Assembly: GCF_905171775.1 (NCBI RefSeq)
Contig: NC_053491.1
Location: forward strand, 135,344,483-135,408,482
Length of the DNA: 64,000 bases
From: Rana temporaria
Taxonomy: Eukaryota > Chordata > Amphibia > Anura > Ranidae
Direction: 5' to 3'
A program made the position numbers and the translations under genes. Below, one piece after another: positions 33,076 through 44,017 of the stretch. Numbering within the stretch: position 1 is the stretch's first letter; each line of letters begins with the position of its first letter. Below the pieces are notes generated by a model, which did not search any database, was not told where the DNA came from, and worked only from the letters and a program-made list of their open reading frames with translations.

Positions 33076-34512
33076 ATTTTTCATTGTATAGCTGCTTTTT
33101 AACATTATTTTGACTATATAACCATAAAACTAGAGCAAGTGGTCCATTTAGTTTGCCAATTTCAAATTTCCATAAATATTACCGGGTGAATCATCCATAT
33201 GTTTCCTATATCTGTAGGAAACTCTGGTGATGTGCTTTACAGGCATGGGTTTTTTAGCTCCACCCACCTGTTAAAGCCATAACAAACCATTCTGACACTG
33301 GTCACAGTATTCTCTACTGGTTTTACCTTAAAATGAAACTCCTTTGCTTTCCTTGGTAATCATGCCATTGTAATTTCTAAGAGATATCAAGAAAAATTAG
33401 ACAGGTCACTCAATCAATTGATGGACCCTCGAAACCAAAGAAGTAGTTTGGGTGTATCTGTCTTGAAATGCTTTATGTAGGCACAGACCTTATTTCGACA
33501 TGATATTGTTTAAAGTATTCCCAATACACTGCTGGTTGTGGGCTCCAGGCAAATACGTGACCTTCGGTAAAATTAGGAGAACAGGGTCATATTATTCAGT
33601 ATGCAAGTGAGAACTGAGTTATGGTAGATAGAACAAAATATGAGCTAGTGTCAGTAGCATCCTTTCTTTTTAGAAAAGTAAATAAAAAAAAAAAACAGGG
33701 CTTATGTGCTGTTGGTAAGAGCTCCATTTTTGTAATTATGTTTTCTCAATTTTTTATAAATCATTCCCAAGGTATGCCATTTATGTTATACACAACATGG
33801 CTAATGTTTCAACTACTGTCTTTGCCTTCTGTTGACAAAAATGGTTATTTTTTTATGCATATGTGAATTCTCCACATGTGGAGCCATTACACAGCAGAAG
33901 AAAAGAGACATAGCTTTTTGAGAGCCAGGGATTCAAATCAGCAATGCCCACACCACACAAGTAAAATATAACCCACTTTTTTATTTGTGCTTGGGAGTCT
34001 ACAGTCACTATGGCAGTCAAGCACTGCAATACAAGAGCTATGCAGTTGCACTTAAATTAATAAAGTATCATAGGATAATCCTGCAGCAGCCTCTTGTATT
34101 GGGAGTTTAGATCAGAAAATGTTCACTTTCATGCATGAGGCTAAATGCTACAACAGTTGTCTGAAATATGATTTATTTCACAGTGAACAGTTAAGTCTGA
34201 AAAAGGACCTTATATAGCTACATAAGAGTGAATGTCAAGTTTGTTATGTCTTTGGTGACCTTTAACTGGGTCTTTTCTTCAGTTTGTACATTGGAACTGG
34301 GTAACGTCTGGATTAGAGATATTTGTATGCTATATAATGCTTATGTTATACCACATCCCAATTTTCATGACATCAATGAAGAGTTTCTAGGTGTTGTTAT
34401 ATATGTGTGTGAAGATTTTTTTTTTCTTATTTCACAACAATATTTGCAACTTTTGATATTGTGTTAGAAAATATTTTGATTCCTTGTACCTGTTTGTGGT
34501 AGCTAATCCTCC
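33076..34512. other. Non-coding, no assigned element
   Basis: AT-rich DNA with a run of A at 33686-33697. No coding exon or delimited transposon recognised. Confidence 0.4.
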
Positions 34513-34515
34513 TAA

Positions 34516-34740
34516 AGCCCTGTACACATGATCGGAATTTCGCCCGGCCAAACTCGCATCGGAATTCTGGCGGAATTCCATTGGAGTAAAAGAGAACATG
34601 TTCTCTATCTAAACTTTGATGGAATTCCTAGGAATATCCAATGGAAAAACTCAGATGGGGCATACACTGAGTCAGAATTTTCAATGGAAAATGTCTATCT
34701 GACTTTTTCCATTAGAAATTCAGATCGTGTGTACGGGGCA
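34516..34740. mobile_element. Harbinger-like MITE, copy H
   Basis: Ends AGCCCTGTACACATGATC and GATCGTGTGTACGGGGCA are inverted repeats; TAA duplication at 34513-34515 and 34741-34743. At 225 bp it is the shortest copy. The centre contains AGAGAACATGTTCTCT, also seen in copies A and B. Confidence 0.75.
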
Positions 34741-34973
34741 TAATTGTTAAAATATGTAGTCCTTAAAGGTATGTCTTGCTACATTATATTTGAATAAGGT
34801 ATGAAAAGAAAAGGTATGACCAGGTATGGTTTTAATATTGGATCTACATAAACAATTGTTGCCTTACTTAGTGTATTACTAAATGCAAAACTTGTATTTT
34901 GTTAGGATAGAGTGGAGAGGGATTAGAACACCTAAGTTGTCATGAAAACAGGAATAACGAGGAAATCTTCCAA

Positions 34974-34991
34974 GGGGGGTGGGGGGGGTGA
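34974..34991 (+). other. G-run tract, possible quadruplex
   Basis: GGGGGGTGGGGGGGGTG contains enough guanines for four G3 runs. It lies in a fragment of the palindromic MITE family seen at 27640-28385. Confidence 0.35.
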
Positions 34992-36158
34992 CCCCGGTGA
35001 CAAACAGAGATCCCTTTGGAGGGATTTTCTGTAACTTCCTGTTTTTGCTGTGGAACAGAAATGTGGGGGCAAATCAACACGTATGACAAAAACAAACTCC
35101 ATTTTAACAAACTCGATATACAGTAGGATCCTAAAAATGGGAACCCATCAGCCACTAATCCCACACTAATGCAGAGAAAAGCCTATATATATATTAATTC
35201 TCTAAAAAAAGTGTAAACATGATTGGTTAAAGCCCAGACCAACATTGTAGGTATCATTAGGCTTTAATATGACCAGGATTTATTTCATCTTTCTGTGCTA
35301 GCAAACTATATTTTGAATTGCTTTTAGCTTCACCTATTTGTAAATACAAAATGCATTTTGCTATGAATTACCTTTTGGGGGTTCATGTTTTTGCACAATA
35401 AGTCTTACTTACTAAGCTAGTTATTGACTTCATGAAGTCACATTTGAATTTTCCTAATTTTCTCATAATCTCATAATCTCAAGTCTCATAATCAATAGGC
35501 TTCATACTTGGGTTTTAGAGTCTAGGTATTCGGTGATGAATGTGTGAGTCCTTTCACCCCCTTAGAGGTATATGCATTAAGTGCTGAAAGCTGTTCTAAG
35601 TTGCTACTGTAACTGAAGAAGGTGCACACACTGCATAAACCCCACTTTAAACTGTAGGTCTGCTTAAACATTTTTCAAGATATTACTATATTATCTGTTG
35701 AATTTGACTGATAGTTATCAGTGCTGGCATTATTTACTATAACTACAAACATTTCAGTGTATCTTGCTATTGTAACAACAGCTTGTTCCTAATTTGCTGA
35801 CAAGGTTTCTAAGAATCCTTACTTCCCTATTCCTGTAATTGCCTCACTACCCTCACAGAAGTGTGCAGGGAACTTAAGTCTATCTACAGGCAGCACGTGT
35901 TGCATGGAATATGACAGTACTGGCAATTATCTCAAGTTGATTGCTGTACAAGTTTAATCTGTACATTTATTTTTGCAAGTCTACAGTTGTGAGAGGCATA
36001 TAGTGTTTCTTGCTATAATACGGGACAGATCTTGTGATTACGAAAGAAAGAAAAATTCCACCTAGCACTCATTTGAGAGGTTTTACACTGCAGTAGCCCA
36101 TCATAGTAGCTACAAAACATAAACAGATTTGTTCAAAGCTAGGAGCTAGGGCACACAG

Positions 36159-36162
<4 letters not shown>

Positions 36163-36198
<36 letters not shown>
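36163..36198. repeat. (AT)n microsatellite
   Basis: Uninterrupted AT run of about 18 units. Confidence 0.85.
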
Positions 36199-36201
<3 letters not shown>

Positions 36202-36639
36202 CCCAAAGAAGCAATCTTCTTCTTCAAAACTGTTGCTCTCCTATAGCTTTGTTCTATACTCTGCATGCAATTCAGTTACAAACAGACTTCTTAATTTACC
36301 ACAGTGCCCCATATGAATTACTAGAAAAAATATATTACATCACTACTAACACAAAGCTAGATAAATCTTGCAGTCTGCATACAAGTTATGACTGCATTGT
36401 GTAGTACATTCTTGTTTCTAATGTATACACCTGTATAAAAATAATTCATAGGTAAGGAACAAGAATACTATTACTACTACTACTAATTCATTTTTTCATT
36501 TAACTCTACAGTTTAATTCATTTTTTTTAAAAGACCATGACCTAAAACCATTGATTTTTATTTATTTTTTTGCTGGGTCATGATGGTTTAAAGCTGAGCA
36601 TTTACAAAAACGGGAGAATTCCCCCAGGGGGTTTTGTAG

Positions 36640-36935
36640 CGATATGGTGTAATAGTCAATGAGATTAAAAATAATATAATGTGATCTTTTATTGTGCAGC
36701 GAATGCAAATGCAAATTGTTATTAAATTCTTAAAAAATTATTCTGGTTACAGACAGTTTAAAAGATGTACAATCAATATTAACAAATGTTTAACAATACA
36801 ATACATTGTATACAATTGTGAAATTGGTGTCCATATAAATACCCTGACACGTTTCAACCAATGCTGTCATGGTTATCTTCAGGGGGTTTTACACTCTGGT
36901 GAGATATATCAGAAAAAAATATTAAGACTCTGACA
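36640..36935. repeat. Retroelement-like repeat with hammerhead-like motif
   Basis: Contains a hammerhead-like motif on the minus strand and an AT-rich body that I could not delimit; no target duplication was found. Assigned by the motif only. Confidence 0.35.
36841..36890 (-). ncRNA. Hammerhead-like motif with possible stem I
   Basis: Minus strand: ACCCC, CTGAAGA, T, the stem AACCA/TGGTT around a 9-base loop, GAAAC, GTGTC, AGGGT. ACCC before the box can pair with GGGT after GTC, giving the outer stem of a hammerhead, with GTC at the expected cleavage position. One base separates the box from the inner stem, and stem III would be only the ACGT self-complement. Confidence 0.5.
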
Positions 36936-39100
36936 TTCTAAAAGCTGAGCAATTTATGCCCTGTTTTTAATACCCATGTTGTGAGATTTCCATGGAAATC
37001 CGATCCGCTTGTGTGTCAGACCCATTTGTCTCAATGGTAGTCCTCTGCCACGCAGACATGGGAATATACCATGAACACTGTGGATTATAGATCATAAAAT
37101 GTATGTTAAATCTTTATGTCTAGAAAATAGGGGGTAGATTTGCATTTTTGTCTCATTACACTCTACCCAAACTATCCTGTGAATAAAGGCTTTTCAAAAT
37201 AGTTGCCATTGGGCATCATGTGTACAGTGTGGCTAATTTGATGGCATGTTCTCCTGCTGGTGCCTTTCATAAAATAGTTTACTAGTTCTACAGTCTCGGC
37301 ATTTAAGAAAACGTGCAAGGCCATCTTAATTGTTAAAACAATTGTGCCCAAGACTAGGTATCTGCTATTATCTTTATTAGCCTGAAAACTTTCCTCTGTG
37401 TACCCCTTATATATTTTCACTTTGTTACTTGGGACTTGGCTTTTTTTTCTATCAGATAAACATAGTCCACCTTTCACCTTCCTGCCCAAAGCGAGTGACC
37501 GCAGTTAAAATAAAACATTCTAACAATACTTTTATTGGGTAGTGGATGGTCCATAATATGCAGGTTGCTGCCAGCCCTATCACTGAGGACCAGAGGGATT
37601 GGTTTTCTCTCTGCTTTGATGGTGCTCCTAGTCTAACCATGCAGGTAGATGGAGCTTAGTCCATAATACTGAAAAGTCAAGCCCCTAGTAACTAAGTGAA
37701 GCTAAATCTGGTAGGTATACAAAGGACATTTTTTGGGCTGACAAAGATAATATCAAACCCCTAGTAGTACTTGTGCAGGATGTTTACTTAATAGTAGATA
37801 TGTTCTGTTTAATGTACATGTGCCATGCATATTTTCAGTAAGCTCGATTATTATAAGCTAATGCTTAAGCAAAGAATTTGCTATGGTTTGTCACTGACGG
37901 TTTCTCCAATATTATTTGAGAAACAAGAATATGTTTGTCTACTAATAAATGTATTTCCTAAAAGTTAAATCCACCCAAAACTGATATTTAACGTTACATG
38001 AATGCAGGTAGGGTCAACCTCTAACTGGTTTCTTATCTCTCTCTTTATAAATCCTCTTTATAACGCTGTAGATGCCTCACTCCCTGCAGCCATTGCTAGG
38101 ATTATGATTCTTGCCACTATAATCTCCATTTATTCTTAATAAAGTAGGAGGCAGGAAGAGTAAGATTCCTTTGCTTGGCTTTGTAACAGTAGCTGCAGAG
38201 TCATGAAAGCAAGTAGAAGATATCACCTGTATATTGCTTAAAACATATAAGCCATTGGGAGTTTCATTCTTTCAGCATCCATCAAAAAATCTTAAATATA
38301 TTGCTTTTGTGTGGATTCATCGTTTTAGATGTCTTTAATTTTGTAATATAATTGTTAGAATGTATTTGTGCTATTTAATGTGTCAGTCCTAAGCCCTTCC
38401 AGAAATGATGTATATAGATTGTTTTATATATCTTTTAACATATCTGCCAAACACACATATTATTCTGCCAATGTAATTTTTTTGTTTTTTTCTACAGTCG
38501 GTACTTACTAATTTTGTTCTGTGTGATCCACAAAGTCTGTCTGCACTGTGTCCTCATATTGTATATAACTAGACAACAGATATGTATAGCAGGATGAAAC
38601 TGTTATTATGGTAAATATGAATGTGTTTACAAGTTCAAGTAGCAAATTGAATAGTTATTTCATGCTATATACATAGCTTGTTTCAATACAATAAACTTAT
38701 GTATTTCTGAACTACAATTTTTTTTTTATATATATATAAACATACACTATAAACAGTACTGGGTACTTATATTTTCTATCTCAAAGCAAGACACATTTGT
38801 TAAAATAGTTAGGGAATGTTGTTCTCTATCAGTACTTCTTTTTTCAGAAATAATTTAGTTCACAAATAAAATTTGAAAATAAATCTGTGATTAGAAAAAT
38901 ATGGAGGCTGCTATCGCTGGCCTCTCTTCCACTTTTAGCCGAAATACTTTAAGTCACCAACCTGAAATAAGAGATGTATGAAGGACAAACTTGTTTCTAT
39001 CAGCAGAGGTAAACCTTGACATAGACAGGGTCACACAGGAACAGTCCAAGCAGGTTATGCAGTTCCTTTATTAGTATTCAGTAAGGGAGCACAAACTATT
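36936..39100. other. Non-coding, no assigned element
   Basis: AT-rich DNA. The segment ending CAATACAATAAACTTATG near 38700 has the look of a 3' UTR end, but this is only an impression; transcripts would be needed. A TATATATA run lies at about 38730. Confidence 0.35.
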
Positions 39101-39104
39101 TTAA

Positions 39105-40307
39105 AGTGGATGTAAACCCACTCTCATCCTTTCTAAACTACTGCCATGGTGCTGATCTATAAGGATATAGATGTCTCCTGCATGTATCTTTACCTGTCAA
39201 ATGTCTCCCCTCTGTCTGTTATAAGAACTTAAAACTGCAGATTCTGTGGGTGGATCTGTTGTCTGGAGCTCTGTGGGTGGAGTCGTGATGTCAGTAGACT
39301 CCCCTCCCTTCTCTACACTTCCCTTGTCAACATGCATTTTTTCCTGTGTATTCCTTACACTAAATTCTGCTATGATCACTAACATCCAGTGAAAATCCAG
39401 AAAAGTAACCACATAACTTCAGAAAAGAAGTGGGGGTGGGAATTAAAAAATAATGCCTGTCTGCAGGCTATTTCAAGGGATATGTAAATAACCTGTCATT
39501 CACAGCAAGGGGGCGGAATGGACCAAGGTTTTTCTCTGTAAGTCCATTTTATCTCACTGAACAATAAAAAAGGATTGCTCAGAGCTGAATTAACTCTGTG
39601 TGGCAAGACTGGGCACAGGTGATAGGAAATCGTATACTCTACATCAGGGGTGCCCAACCTTTTGAAGAGCCACTTACCAAGCCACTTAAGTGACTTGGTA
39701 ACCGATCGCGTGCCACAATGAGCGGAGCGGGTGAATGGCATGTCTGTGTCTGCTCTGCTATACATTTTTTTTAGCGGATCGGATTGGAGGTAGGACACAA
39801 GTCGGTTTATGTCTGCCACTACTTAGAGGTGAATGGAGGGTCCAATTGGTCGGACCCCCCTTTCACACTGATGTGTTGTGGTTTACTCGCATCGCGGGTG
39901 CAACGCAGTGTACCCTTGGCTTTCCTGCACTTTGCAATAGACTTCTATTATATCCTGCAGGTGTGTTGCACTTTTTGAAAGCACACCAAACCCGCAGGTA
40001 ATAACAGAAGTCTATGACTCAGTGCAGGAACCTGCAGGAAAACTGCTCTGCACCTGCGGGTCAGTTTGAAAGTAGCCCAGTAACCACTGGTGAACAGATA
40101 CGCCCATATATACATTGTGATTTTAGTAATAAACTGACCTTTAATAACAGTATTCTATTCTATTCCATCCCAGAGCAGGAGGTCGCGTGCCACATCAGAG
40201 GGCTCTGCGGGCCACATCAGAAGGCTCCGCGGGCCACTGGTTGGGCACCCCTGCTCTACATTGTGACATCAAAAAAATAAATAAACATTTTCAGTTTTAC
40301 ATCCACT
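39105..40307. mobile_element. TTAA-target palindromic MITE interrupted by a hAT element
   Basis: Starts AGTGGATGTAAACCC after TTAA (39101-39104) and ends TTTTACATCCACT before TTAA (40308-40311). Without the nested hAT it is about 586 bp, close to the 543 bp of the copy at 10186. Shared internal words include GAATTAACTCTGTGTGGCAA. Confidence 0.85.
39645..40253. mobile_element. hAT-type element nested in a TTAA MITE
   Basis: Starts CAGGGGTGCCCAACCTTTTG and ends TGGTTGGGCACCCCTG, with an exact 8-bp duplication CTCTACAT (39637-39644 and 40254-40261). 609 bp, no transposase. Charlie-type ends CAGGGGT are common in vertebrate hAT families. Confidence 0.92.
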
Positions 40308-40311
40308 TTAA

Positions 40312-42208
40312 AGCAAAAGGGCTTTATACAGTAATTCCATAGCATAAAACAAACAGAACATCTGCCCATATGAACCATTAACGAAGCTCCGGTCAGTTGC
40401 TGACTAAAGCATTGCCTCCTAATGGGTTCCTGAAAACAAACATCCTACATTTTAGTATTCTGTCAGAAGACAGCCTTTTTACGCAGCAGAAAGATAGAGA
40501 GCCCTAAGCATCAGTCAGCTTACATAACAAGACCTGTGGACTGCTGAGACAAATTAATGAGGTCTGGATACCAGATTGGATATTGACCTAGGAATGGAGG
40601 TTTTGTTCCACCCAAAGCTCTTCAAAGCCAACAGGACCCAGACCAGGATGTATTCAAATTCTAAGAAAATAAAATGTCTGCTTTCGCTATATTGGTTACA
40701 AACCCTGGAGCCGTTTACCATGTTTTGATGAGAAACTTGAGTCACATATACACTGTACACAGCTTGATAGGGATGTTGAATCTCCCCCAACAACTGCCCA
40801 CTCAAGTTCAGCAAAACTGTAACAACATTTTTTTAGACACACTTTAAGGACTAGATACCTGCTTTTCCCCTCACAGATCCCAGGTTTTAAAATGTGTAGC
40901 AAGTTCTTAACCACACCAATTACATGCTTTACAGTTCCACTAGCCATCCACACTGAGAACAGAGCAGTAGGGTAGTCTTTTAGCAATTACATTTGGACTG
41001 TAAACCCTGTCACATGGTCCATCAGAAGAATGGCTATATAACAAGGCTTCCAGAGTCTAATAATGCATCCATGGGATGTCCTTCTATGGTGATGACATTA
41101 TGACATTACTGCCTCCAAGTCCCAGTTCTTAGGTGTGCTGCAAGAACAGGCTTAGCAAATAGTGATAGATGCCTCCCCAGGTCACATTCCAGAGGCTCAT
41201 ATGGGGCAGTTGACAGCCACATGTCCCAGTCCTTGGCACTGCCAGCACCTTAGATGCATTGTCTCTCTCAAAAAAGAGCCATGTTTTGGCCTTGGAGATT
41301 ACTCCTTGGATTGGATTGGATTGGATTGGAATAAATACTTATAGAGCGCCGAATGCGAGTTGTGAAACTCGCGTCTAAGCGCTTACCAACAAGCTGGGGG
41401 TATCCAGTTCCCAAGAGCATAATAAAGAGGAACAGTCCCCCGCGGTCAACATTTCCCTGTTTTTAGGGATTACTGGAAAGGATCCTGGAGATCTCTTCCT
41501 TTTTGATAGGGCCTGTATCTGCTGCTGCATAGAGAGGCTCACTTGCTTGTTTCCCTTTAAGGAAGCCCTGGTGGGCTTCAATCAGCTGTTGCATCGGTCA
41601 GGTGGCTAGGTGGGTAACCTCTTGCAGTAGCTAATTAGTTGGTGGCTAGTTAGCAATTGCCTTTAAAACCATTTTTTACAAGCTCCTCCATTTCATTCAA
41701 GTGTCTGTTTCTTTAAAGCGCTGCCCACATCTGAGCACCATGTTGCAAGTGCGGACAAGCTCAGCTGGTGCTGGCAACAGTAAACTATGCACAATAACAG
41801 TCTAGGTAGGTTTGTCTTGCACTTTTATTATGCAAGGCAGTACAAATTGTTTCAATGCAAGAAAGCATTGCACAACAAATACATAACATAAAAAACAAAC
41901 ATTTGCTTCTTGCTTGAGACAACTAACTAAACTCATATCAGTTCATAACTAACAAAAAGGCAAAGTGTAAACTACGCTGTGGTGCAAGATGAAATTTAAA
42001 GTGCGTAAGAAGGGAAAGCAGCAAACATATTATGCAATATTAACAAAGGCCATTAGAGTATGAAAAACATGTTGCGCTAGCCTAAATTACATGTGAATAT
42101 TAATCCAGTTATATATTATAAAAACAAGTGCAATTTAAAAAGAGTCCCAATAGCGACAAATATGTGAATAACAATCCAACAAAAAGATTGTGAAGTCACA
42201 GTCCACTC
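40312..42208. other. Non-coding, no assigned element
   Basis: Mixed composition. Apart from the TTGGA repeat at 41306 I see no delimited element and no exon. Confidence 0.4.
41306..41330. repeat. (TTGGA)5 microsatellite
   Basis: Five exact pentanucleotide units. Confidence 0.9.
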
Positions 42209-42582
42209 AAGTAAGGAAGGTGATTTAAATGAGAACCTCTTGGTATGAGAAATAAAGAAATAGTAGTACCATAATCCTAAAAGTCAGTTAGAATAGAATT
42301 AGGACTTAAGGGACCCCAAAGACCCAAAAGACCAGAAGAGAAGGGGGCAAGAGGACTATATCGGTACTGTATAGACAGGTAAACTCAGAGAGTAGTTAGG
42401 TAAAAGATATATATCAATTTATTAACATGGTATCAAAAAGACAAGCATAGTCATAAAATACATCAAAACAATAATACAGGACAATGAACATATAGCGAGA
42501 CCAGCCATACAAATCACCGGGCTAGAGTAGTCCCCAAGGGGAGGATCACGCTGAAAGTGGAGGTCATGCAAGGCGGAGTCTC

Positions 42583-42613
42583 GACTAGTTTGGCAACTGA
42601 GTCGCTTCGTCAG
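42583..42613 (-). ncRNA. Hammerhead-like motif, mutated core
   Basis: Minus strand: CTGACGA, A, stem GCGAC/GTTGC (one G-T wobble), then CAAAC in place of GAAAC, then TAGTC. Inverted partner of the motif at 42806. Confidence 0.4.
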
Positions 42614-42800
42614 GAGAATTCTAAAAATGATACATAGTTGTTAGCACATAGGGCTGTATATACATATACATGAACATGCATGGGCCAATCAAGTGTCAAC
42701 AAACAAATATTGGAGTATCAAAATATATACAGAAACATTAAAGGAATACTTAGGGGAACAAGCGCTGTGTGGCTTACTTATAAATGTATAATTTTTAGAA

Positions 42801-42840
42801 TTCTCCTGACGAAGCGACTCAGTCGCGAAACTAGTCAAGA
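42801..42840 (+). ncRNA. Hammerhead-like motif, all core boxes intact
   Basis: Plus strand: CTGACGA (42806-42812), A, stem GCGAC (42814-42818), loop TCA, stem GTCGC (42822-42826), GAAA (42827-42830), then CTAGTC. The box order and sequence match the hammerhead core CUGANGA-stem II-GAAA. The self-complementary ACTAGT could form stem III between two RNA molecules, and GTC is at the cleavage position. There is one extra base between the box and stem II. Confidence 0.5.
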
Positions 42841-43056
42841 CTCTGCCTTGCGTGACCTCCACTTTCATCGTGATTTGGGGTTCCTTAAGTCCTAATTCTA
42901 TTCTAAGTAAGGAAGGTGATAAATGTGACCTGAAGATAAAATATGGAATCCAACACCAGATAGGATACAGGAAGACTTACCAAAAAGCCATAACCCACTT
43001 ATGATAGGAAGGTCCGGTAACAACTCTGAGCCAAAGGGCTCTTCAGGAATCCTTAA

Positions 43057-43277
43057 AGTGGTTGTAAACCCTAAACCTTTTTTACCTTAATGCATTCCTT
43101 GCATTAAGGAAAAAATTGTTGAGGTGTCAGCAACCTTCCTCAACTTCCCCCCTTTTTACTTACCTGAGCACTCATAGCACAGAGCTTTTTGTCCGTCTTG
43201 AGCTTTGTCAGTCCTGCTGTTGTCTTTTGCTAAATTAATCAAACTATTCACTCCCATTATCTGATCTCTGGCTATAG

Positions 43278-43349
<72 letters not shown>

Positions 43350-43504
43350 AGCAGGCTGAAGGGAAAAAAGCTGATTGCTCCATCCACATTGGTTGAAGCA
43401 GCTGATTGAGACAAGTTTTCCAACTTTGTGCCTTCAACAGAAATTCCCTGAAAGTCTCTGCTGAACCGGCCATATTTTGGTCTATCTATGGCCAGCTTAA
43501 AAAA
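43057..43504. mobile_element. TTAA-family MITE left end, and a second MITE end
   Basis: AGTGGTTGTAAACCC follows TTAA at 43053-43056, as in the 54860 copy, but the matching right end is not found. ATCTATGGCCAGCTTAA near 43484-43500 matches the right end of the MITE at 457-1950. A long AT repeat interrupts the block. Confidence 0.4.
43281..43346. repeat. (AT)33 microsatellite
   Basis: 66 bp of uninterrupted AT. Long AT tracts of this kind can extrude cruciforms and are often length-variable. Confidence 0.95.
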
Positions 43505-44017
43505 AAAGTCAATTAATCTTTATGTAGAAAACAACCAGGAGGAGCTGCTGGTTGTTTTTGGTGACACATTTACCTTGTGCTTCTTCCGAATTCCTAGGGG
43601 TGAATTGTGCATATAGCAATAGTAAAAGAATGTCCGCAACAAGTGTCTTTGCTGTGCTCTTTATTACCCAGCAGGGTAAAAACAATGAACTGGTGATGAA
43701 AGGGATAGAGTTTGCAGGAAGAAGGAGAACAGCAGATTCAGGAGTAGTATTTGGAACAGTCCTGTTCCCATATGTAACACTTTCCGTACCACTCTTGCCT
43801 GAGTGGGTTTAGTGTACCCGTACAGGCCCCTCTCACTGACCTGGCAACCGGAGTATCACTCGAACATTTGTAGGATAAAGTCTCTGCCTCAGACCCTCAT
43901 GAATGGACCTCAGGGAGACGCCTCTGCCACAGGCCCTCTCTGGTTGCAGTTGCGGAGCTAATCCTCCTTAGGTAAAATACGCCTGGATCTCCTTCTTAAT
44001 GTCGCCCAGGTACTGAC

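Larger units (their letters stand above)
42225..42904. mobile_element. Foldback Penelope-like candidate with 16-bp duplication and paired hammerhead-like motifs
   Basis: Exact 16-bp duplication AAGTAAGGAAGGTGAT at 42209-42224 and 42905-42920. The arms near 42285-42310 (AGAATAGAATTAGGACTTAA) and 42880-42904 (TTAAGTCCTAATTCTATTCT) are perfectly inverted, and the arms near 42555-42620 and 42795-42870 carry one hammerhead-like motif each, in opposite orientation. No reverse transcriptase is visible. Penelope-like elements are known to make variable duplications, to have inverted terminal repeats and to carry hammerhead motifs, so this is the best class guess. Confidence 0.65.

Noticed and set aside
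41306..41330. TTGGA array as telomere-like sequence
   Set aside because: Vertebrate telomeric repeats are TTAGGG; this is a simple pentanucleotide microsatellite.
43762..44017. A second LTR beginning TGTAACACTTTCCG
   Set aside because: The similarity to the LTR end is limited to a few bases and no matching end or duplication was found.
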